This document shows positions 57,493-64,000 of a stretch of 64,000 bases of DNA, one piece after another; within the stretch, counting starts at the first letter, position 1; each line of letters begins with the position of its first letter. Made by a program: the position numbers and the translations under genes. The notes under the pieces were generated by a model. That model was not told where the DNA came from, searched no databases, and worked only from the letters and a program-made list of their open reading frames with translations. Source of the stretch: Thermothielavioides terrestris NRRL 8126 (taxonomy: Eukaryota > Ascomycota > Sordariomycetes > Sordariales > Chaetomiaceae); contig NC_016459.1 in the NCBI RefSeq assembly GCF_000226115.1, positions 3,023,501-3,087,500 of the forward strand. Reading direction: 5' to 3'.

Positions 57493-59316
57493 TTAGTACA
57501 CAGGCACCTTAAACGCAGGGAAGGTGTAGGTCCAGCTCTCATAGCTCGCCGCATCCGTCACACAGTCAAAGGTGGAGCTGTCGTTGGAGCGCCAGAGGGG
57601 GCGAGTCGGCCACTGGCAGAGCATCTGGGTCTCGCCGGCGTACTTGCCAGACGAGACGGTGGCGTTGAGCCTGGACGGCCTGACGCCGTTCTCGACCCAG
57701 TCGATCATGACGTTCATGTTGTTGCGGGGGAACGGCCCCGGCTGCAGGGGGTTGGCTCCGCAGTGGCCGGCGCCCGGGACCAGGTAGAGCTGGTACCAGT
57801 CCGCGAGCGCCGCCAGGCTTTGCTCGTCGGAGAGACTGGGGTACATGACGGACCGCACGGACTGCCAGTAGTGCACGGAGGAGGCGGCGGGGATGCTGGA
57901 GTCGGATTCGCCGTGGTAATGGAGCAGCTTGCCGCCGGAGGACTGGAAGGTGGTGAGATCGGGCAGGGTGGTCTGCAGGCTGTCCATGTACCGGTACATG
58001 CCGGTTGTCATCCAGTCCACCAGCGTGTCGTACGTGACATTATCCAGGCTGGGCAGGTTGTCGAGGTCGAGGAGCTGGACGAACTTAGTGACATATTCGC
58101 CTCCGATCGACGGAATGTTGAGTTCCCAGGCGCCGATGGCCGAGTTGTAGGTCGTGGACGCATCCGCAAGTTCCGAGGCGATCTGCCAGGAGAGATACGC
58201 CCTCTCTCCGGCCGAGTTGTGCAGCCCGTCGTAGATGGCCTGGGCTACAGCGACGCCCTTTGCACTCACGGTGCCGCTCTGCTCGAGCTGGTAGCTCGTT
58301 TGGCTCCCCGGTGCCTGGCGCTTGGCCTTGTTGAAGCCAGACCCGAGAGAGGTGCTGTTCTTGGCGGCGCAGTAGTAGGACTCTCCGATGACCGACTTGA
58401 GGTTAAATTTGAGCTTGCAGAGATCGGTTCTCGACACGACCCCGTCACTCCTGCCATCAAGCCCATCGCAGGCAGCAATGGTGGCGTTGACGATCTTGGC
58501 CAGCTCGCACGGGGGTGGAAGATAGTCGAGCATCTTTTCCACAGTGGAAGAGAGGACATGGAGGACTTGCTGCTGAGCAAAGCGGAAAGCCGGGGCACCT
58601 GCGATGACGCCGCCGTACTCGTCGCCCCAGCGCTGGACCTGGCTCATGCCCTCGCGGCCGCCGTCGGAGCAACCCTCGAAATAGGTGTAGATCTTGGTGT
58701 CATCGGAAAGACCATAGAAACCCTTGGTGAGGACTTTTCCAACTTTGGTCTAGCCAAATCAAAGATATCAGTTGCTCCCATTTTGCCAGTTACCTTACTG
58801 GGACAATGGACCTACCATCTCCCCCAATGCTTGGTAACCGAACATGTACGTTGCATCCCAGTTGATGGACCCATTGCCGTAGAGGACGACCTTGTCGTAC
58901 GAGTTCGAGAAGGCGTCGTATCCGGCATCAGTTGCGCCACCGGCGGCGCCGTAGGAGAGACCTCCAGTGGCATCAGACGAAAGGGAGAAACCGCCTCCGC
59001 CAGCGACATAGAAACGGTTCTGGAAGTCGGAAGGACTGGGAAAAGCGTATTTCAGGTTGACCGTGTCACCCTTGCCGGTGTGCGTGTAGGTGACGGTCAC
59101 GCTGCAGTAGGTGATGGACGAGCCGGGCGAAGAGCCACCGCCCATACCCATACTGCCGCCGCTTGTTCCATTGGTAACCGAGGCCGTGACGGAGGACGGG
59201 ATGAGGTCGATACCCAACAAGGTGCCGTTGGAAGGCAATGCTGCCTGCACGTTGGATACGGTGCAGATATCGCTGAGAGACAGGGCTCTCGTGGTGAGCT
59301 TGGCGAAGGCGGCCAT
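57493..59316 (-). CDS. Tannase/feruloyl esterase family protein
   Basis: Exons 59316..58816 and 58749..57493 join across a 66-nt intron (LGEM/TKVGKVLTKGFYG), giving 585 residues. Motifs: FYVAGGGGFSLSSDATGGLSYGAAGGATDAGYDAF, nucleophile GCSDGGREG (Ser about 192), HYHGESDSSIP (Asp about 448) and GAGHCG (His about 493). The cysteines flanking Ser and His make the CS-D-HC arrangement of the family. A Ca-site-like loop lies in the lid. Family members cleave phenolic esters of plant material. The N-terminus MAAFAKLTTRALSLSDICTVSNVQAAL starts almost at the mature domain with no evident signal peptide. Either a signal-bearing 5' exon lies upstream of 59316 or the enzyme is not secreted by the classical route. 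Confidence 0.9.
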
Positions 59317-59556
59317 TGAGAATGACAGGCGGCCAAACAAGGGGGGGTTAAAAAGAATGCAACCTTATGGAACGATCGGAGACGAGACTTGATGGCTAGT
59401 CTTGTCCGTCGTGGCCCAAGTGAGGGAGAAGGGGCCAGCATTATCACTCCCGTTGCCCTGTTAGTCGGATGCTACAAAAACATGGTCGGAAGGCCACGAT
59501 GGTCCACAGGAGTACGTATGCTTTTCCCTTCGTCCGTTGGGTCCTGGTTCACCGAA
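59317..59556. other. Tannase 5' flank up to the foldback element
   Basis: 240 bp separates the tannase ATG from the inverted-repeat element, so the element sits in or next to its promoter. No separate feature was seen. Confidence 0.5.
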
Positions 59557-59780
59557 ACGTTGTGGTTCTCAAACACCAGGTTAAAGTGGGTCCAAATGGC
59601 TGCACCACACACCCAATTTGACAGCAGTAGCAACAGTGGGCAACAGTGGGCAACCATCGCCCTCGAATTTGAAGCTGTAGATATTGCAAAAAACGGCCCA
59701 AATAGCCATTTTATGGTGTTTCCGAGTGCTTGTTGATGTTTTGATACTTCCTTTTTAGGCATCTCCTCTGTTGCGTATAT
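59557..59780 (+). repeat. Left inverted terminal repeat
   Basis: Reverse complement of 60691-60912 with few mismatches. It includes a 10-mer direct repeat (caacagtggg) and the block gatacttcctttttaggcat. Confidence 0.85.
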
Positions 59781-59899
59781 CGGGCCCACTAAAACACCTT
59801 ACGCAGGCGAGCAACGCCTGCATACTGCAATGCCTGCGATATCTGCGATATGCTTGCGATGGCCAGGATAACTACGATATCTGCAACCGCCGTTGAATA

Positions 59900-60090
59900 T
59901 CCTGGAAGCCGACCGCTATGCCGAACCGCTATGCCGACCGCTATGCCGACCGCAGTTCGATATCCAGGGCGCCGACCGCTGTACCGACCGCTATACCGAC
60001 CGCCGTACCGACCGCCGTACCGACCGCCGTTCAATATCCTAGGTGCCGACCGCTATACCGACAGCCGTACCAACCGCTATTGCAGTGCCC
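59900..60090. repeat. 12-bp minisatellite, CCGACCGCYRTA-type
   Basis: Tandem degenerate units such as ccgaccgctatg and ccgaccgccgta, interspersed with ttcgatatcc/ttcaatatcc blocks. Confidence 0.8.
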
Positions 60091-60516
60091 GCGATGCCCG
60101 CGATGCCCGCGATACCCACGATACCCACGATGCCCACGATGCCAGCGATACCCACGATGCCCGCAATGCCCACGATGCCCGCGATACCCGCGATACCCGC
60201 GATACAGCCATAATACCGCAGTGCCAGCGATGCCCACGATACAGCCATGATGCCGCGGTGCCAGCGATGCCCGCGATACCCGCGATACAGCCATGATGCC
60301 GCGGTGCCAGCGATGCCTGCGATGCCAGCGATACAGCCACAATGCCACGGTGCCAGCGATGCCCGCGATGCCCACGATATAGCCATGATGCCACAGTGCC
60401 AGCGATACCTGCGATGCCAGCGATATAGCCACAATGCCACGGTGCCAGCGATGCCCGCGATGCCCGCGATATAGCCATGATGCCACGGTGCCAGCGATGC
60501 CCACGATACAGGAAGG
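60084..60516. repeat. 9-bp array passing into a 46-bp higher-order minisatellite
   Basis: Starts as ~9-bp units (gcccgcgat/gcccacgat/gccagcgat). From 60241 the spacing of acagcc/atagcc is exactly 46 bp (60241, 60287, 60333, 60379, 60425, 60471). Long open frames on both strands arise from the repeat and do not mark a gene. Confidence 0.9.
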
Positions 60517-60690
60517 AAACACCAAAAAAGGAAGTATCCAAACAATACGCTATCATCAGGATATTGCCAAATACATTAAGAGCTTCGAATTCGTGCCCAA
60601 TACAGTGATTCAAGCGGTTCCATGCCTATATTGTAGTAGGCGTTGTTGTAGGCGTTGCTCGCCCGCGCAGTACATATAGCGCCTCCGACG

Positions 60691-60912
60691 TATACAACAG
60701 AGGAGATGCCTAAAAAGGAAGTATCAAAACATCAACAAGCACTTGGAAACACCATAAAATGGCTATTTAGGCCGATTTTTTGCAATATCTACAGCTTCAA
60801 ATTCGAGGGCGATGGTTGCCCACTGTTGCCCACTGTTGCTACTGCTGTCAAATTGGGTGTGTGGTGCAGCCATTTGGACCCACTTTAACCTGGTGTTTGA
60901 GAATCACAACGT
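60691..60912 (-). repeat. Right inverted terminal repeat
   Basis: Partner of the left arm. It ends gagaatcacaacgt, directly next to the TGTCACG that may start an LTR. Confidence 0.85.
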
Positions 60913-63900
60913 GTCACGTCAGGGGTAAGGGGCTCAGAGCTTGGCACAGCGCACTGGCTATAGCCTCCCCACTCCTGGGTATATATATACCACGCTCTAT
61001 TCAGTCTTTAGCTCTCCTTTGTACTAGAACAACGTACTCTCTTTACATTCCAATGCTCTACTACGATCCTACCGTTATATCTATACCTTGTAGCTCGCTA
61101 TAGTATATCAGTTATAAGCCTAGGCACTCTATAATTATATATAGCTAATAACCTATAGTAAACTCTCTCTCTCTCCTTTTCTTATACTCTATATCTCAAT
61201 ATAACGACTATCGAGAGTAGCTTAACTATTACGCTCTAGTCCTATATAGATTAGACTAAGTGGTTTATAGAGCTTAAGCTTATAGCTATAAGCAATAGTA
61301 TCTAGAACAAATGCGATCTAGATACTCCTAACGAGCTTTAAGATAAGCAACTGAAAGTTCCCTTAGAGGATAAAGTAGACGAAGAGCTTTATAAAAAGTA
61401 TACTAAGGAATTAGATATTCCTATAGGCTAAGCCCTAGCTCCTACTAAATAAGAGGTTGCTACTAAGCTCAAAGCTATATATAAAGAATACCTTATACTC
61501 GCTATTATCTAGGAGAATAGGATAAAGTTATATTCGTTTATCCTCTAGTAGATTATACACTTTATTTACTAACCTCTATTCAATACTATATATATTATTA
61601 TTTTAAATACTAGACTTAATAGTCCCTAAGCTCTTATTTATAAGCTCTATAAATAGCTTATACCTATTAACACTCTTATTAAAGATTTAGCTACTTAATA
61701 ATATATAATAGTACTATAAAAGGCGTATAGAGCAAGTGTCAACCTATATAAATAGTACTACTCTTAGAACAAAGTGTACCTATATACAAAGAGCTTCGAC
61801 ATCCCTGAAATAATCGGACTTAGAGCATCTAAATACCTTATTAAGGCGGTTAGTCACTAGATCGCCCTAGACTAAGCTTGTCACTAGCTCTCTAAGATCG
61901 AAGCACTTAAGGCCTAAGGGCGCCTAATCTCTATGTTTAAAGAGCTAGGCGCTTGCCTTGGCATTTAGATCGACAACATTGCTACTAAGGGGCTCGACTA
62001 TAGCGTATTTACCTCTTTAGAAGTAGCTTAAAGCAATAGTTCTATAGATAGTATAGGCTCTTATAGCTTAAAGCTCTACTTATACCCCTATAAGGCTAAT
62101 AGCAAATATAGGTAGAAGCTAGTAGAGTACTAGTTTCTCTAAACGATAATTACTAGAGTAGAGAAGAGCTACTATAAGCTTTTAGAAGTATAGATTACTA
62201 AGATTAGAAAGCGCCTTAACAAACTAAAGTAGAATTCCCTTTAAAAGAGCCTTTAAAAGTGGTATAGCTCTAGCTCTATAGAGTAAAGGAACTCTAAGTT
62301 AGCTTCTCCTAATAAGATTATCTACATTGTCATTGACCTAAGCCTCCTAGGCGAAGAAGCTTACTACTTACTTATATTCTCGACTACTGTTACCTACTAG
62401 CTCTCTTAGAGCACTCTCCTTAACAACTATACCGCTCTATATATCGTCAACGACAAGAAGCTCCTAGTTCCTAGTATCTTTGTACTATTTGGAGACAGTG
62501 ACTATATAGAAGTAGATACTACTACTTTTCCTATTTTAGGAAGAGAAAAGCGTATTATAAAAGGAGTGTTAGATAGAGAGTAGGAGAAAGGAACTATAGA
62601 CCTCTATTTAAAGAACATCGTTATAGTAGAGGGCTTTTATACTAACATTATATTAGAGACCGCCCTATATATAGCTAATATCTAGTATTTAGGTCTAGAC
62701 TACTCTCTATAGTATAGAACATTTAAGAAGAATATAAAGGTTAAGCAATTGATTTATAAGTTCAATATAGTTTTCTTTAAATCGAAGAACTTTTCCTTTT
62801 ACTTTTATATTCTTTAACCTTTATAGAGCTTTATAAGTATAGTAATAGTAAATATAGTTGCTTATAAGGATAATACAAAGTTATATACGTTATATACGCT
62901 TTAAGAGAGAGAAGATACTAAGGAGCTCTAGTACAAAAGATCTAGATACCTAGGTTAGAGAGCTCTTTAGGTACTAACGTAGAGCACAAAGAACATTAAG
63001 ATCTAAGGAACGTCAACGATCGAATATAAGGCATATGCTCTATTATATACTAAGGAGTATAATACGCTTTATAAGACAGAGTATCGCACCTTGTAGCTAT
63101 TCTAGTATATCTCCTAGGACCTCTTTTTATTCTCTCCTAGGTTTAATAGATCCTAGTACCTCCTTATAATCAAGGACAAATTTAGTAGATAGATCTAGGC
63201 TTTTACACTCTCTAATAAAGGTTAAACCAAGCTCTTTAACACTATTAGAGCTTTTGAACGCTAGGTTAAACGGCAATAGGGACTCAACGTCTATAAGATC
63301 CGCTAGGACAATGATATAGAAGTCATTGTATTAGAAGATCGCTAATTAACAGCTTACTAGCTCTAGGTATATAACGAAGGTATCAACTTAGAGCTTATAC
63401 TAATATATATACTATAGCTAAATAGAGCTTCAAAGCGTATAGGATAAGTCTTATAGCTAAAGAGTATAAAGATACTCATTGATATAAACCTATCTACGAA
63501 GCTCTAGCTAGAGGGTATAAAGGCGGTGGCCTTCTTATATACTATCTCGCCTAGCTATACTTATAGTCTTTAGAGCTTTAACAAAGTACTCTACTCTTAG
63601 TTTAAGAACTACTTTTACAAGTAGGAACCGACCTTCTACTAAACGTTAATAGCGGATCTATACCCTAACTAGTCTAGGATCTTTGTATATAGCTATAGAG
63701 TATACCCCTTAGATAAAGAGTATAAGGCTAGATATTAAAAGAGAGAATTCAAAGTGTAGCTATATAGGTAAATTAGGTACCTAGTTAGATATAGAGTATC
63801 TAACATTTACTATATCTAGGTACCTAAGCTCGACAAGGTTATTGTAATAAGGAATATAACGTTTAACGAAAGGACCTTTTACTATCTAGGTAAAGAAGAG

Positions 63901-64000
63901 CTTCTAGCTTACAAAGTTACTATTGTTAAAGATATAGCAAAGTACCTAGACAAGGGGGTTAAAGAGACCTAGGACGCTAGGTTAATTCTTTGAATACGCT
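60913..64000 (+). mobile_element. RIP-degraded copia-like LTR retrotransposon, truncated by the window end
   Basis: A sharp change to AT-rich DNA at about 61,000. A possible LTR start TGTCACG lies at 60912. A gag-pol-like reading in one plus-strand frame can be followed from at least 62491 to about 63420. Its stops are all TAG or TAA at sites where Gln codons fit (about 20 TAG and 5 TAA read, no TGA). That is the mark of CpA-to-TpA change by RIP. The pol part resembles a Ty1/copia integrase core: LLIIKDKFSR near 63163, DNDIEVI near 63309 and an E region near 63377. Sequence upstream (about 61700-62480) looks like gag and protease. The element is dead and continues past 64000. Confidence 0.8.

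Larger units (their letters stand above)
59557..60912. mobile_element. Foldback-type element with ~220-bp inverted ends
   Basis: Outer sequence acgttgtggttctcaaacacc at 59557 is mirrored at 60912. The two arms are about 222-224 bp, near identical. No transposase frame remains between them; the interior is minisatellite DNA plus a diverged partial copy of the arm (about 60519-60600). No target-site duplication is certain. It is a non-autonomous DNA element by structure; the superfamily is not determined. Confidence 0.8.

Noticed and set aside
57763..59319. 518-codon plus-strand frame opposite the tannase gene
   Set aside because: It spans the tannase intron and has low-complexity Val/Gly/Arg content; the minus strand has the catalytic motifs.
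60039..60545. Open frames on both strands over the minisatellite, also considered as a CRISPR-like array
   Set aside because: Units are directly adjacent with no unique spacers, the sequence is eukaryotic, and frames stay open only because the repeat has no stops.

Overview
The window is filamentous ascomycete nuclear DNA. Genes carry short 50-140 nt introns with GTRNGT donors and CTAAC-type branch sites. The gene content fits a Sordariomycete: HET and FunK1 genes, rhodopsin-like membrane protein, tannase, fasciclin, Zn2Cys6 factor, and a THI5 gene under a TPP riboswitch. An AT-rich tail shows repeat-induced point mutation (RIP). Placement in Sordariales/Chaetomiaceae is inference from GC content and gene style only.

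Layout. 1-13.1 kb is mostly conserved core: the C-terminal half of succinyl-CoA:3-oxoacid CoA transferase, an AhpD-like protein, a dicarboxylate carrier (DIC1) tail-to-tail with a Zn2Cys6 regulator, and MSH6. 14.3-16 kb holds an FAD monooxygenase whose three introns are copies of one another (introner-like). 16-20 kb is gene-poor, with one 105-residue hypothetical gene and the relic of an oxidoreductase. 20-27.4 kb carries an MFS transporter, DPH2 and a secreted type-B carboxylesterase. 27.4-32.4 kb is repeat-bearing intergenic DNA with a rhodopsin-domain membrane protein and tRNA-Ser(AGA).

32.4-41 kb is an accessory block: a large protein kinase-HET fusion, a small gene, and a second, divergently oriented kinase of the same kinase family. 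The last two each have a one-base frame break at a G-run. 41-46 kb has a small membrane protein, a GPI-type fasciclin protein and a beta-carbonic anhydrase. 46-54.4 kb mixes repeat relics, a broken 2EXR-like gene interrupted by 55 consecutive A, a FunK1 kinase and a decayed JmjC/cupin-like gene. 55.1-56.8 kb is the thiamine-pyrimidine synthase gene (THI5/NMT1) with uORF and TPP aptamer. 57.5-59.3 kb is a tannase/feruloyl esterase. 59.5-60.9 kb is a 1.36-kb foldback element with ~220-bp inverted ends around minisatellites. From 60.9 kb to the end lies a RIP-degraded copia-like retroelement.

Coordinates of multi-exon genes are outer CDS limits; exon lists are in the evidence. All functions are read from motifs and family resemblance; no search was run.
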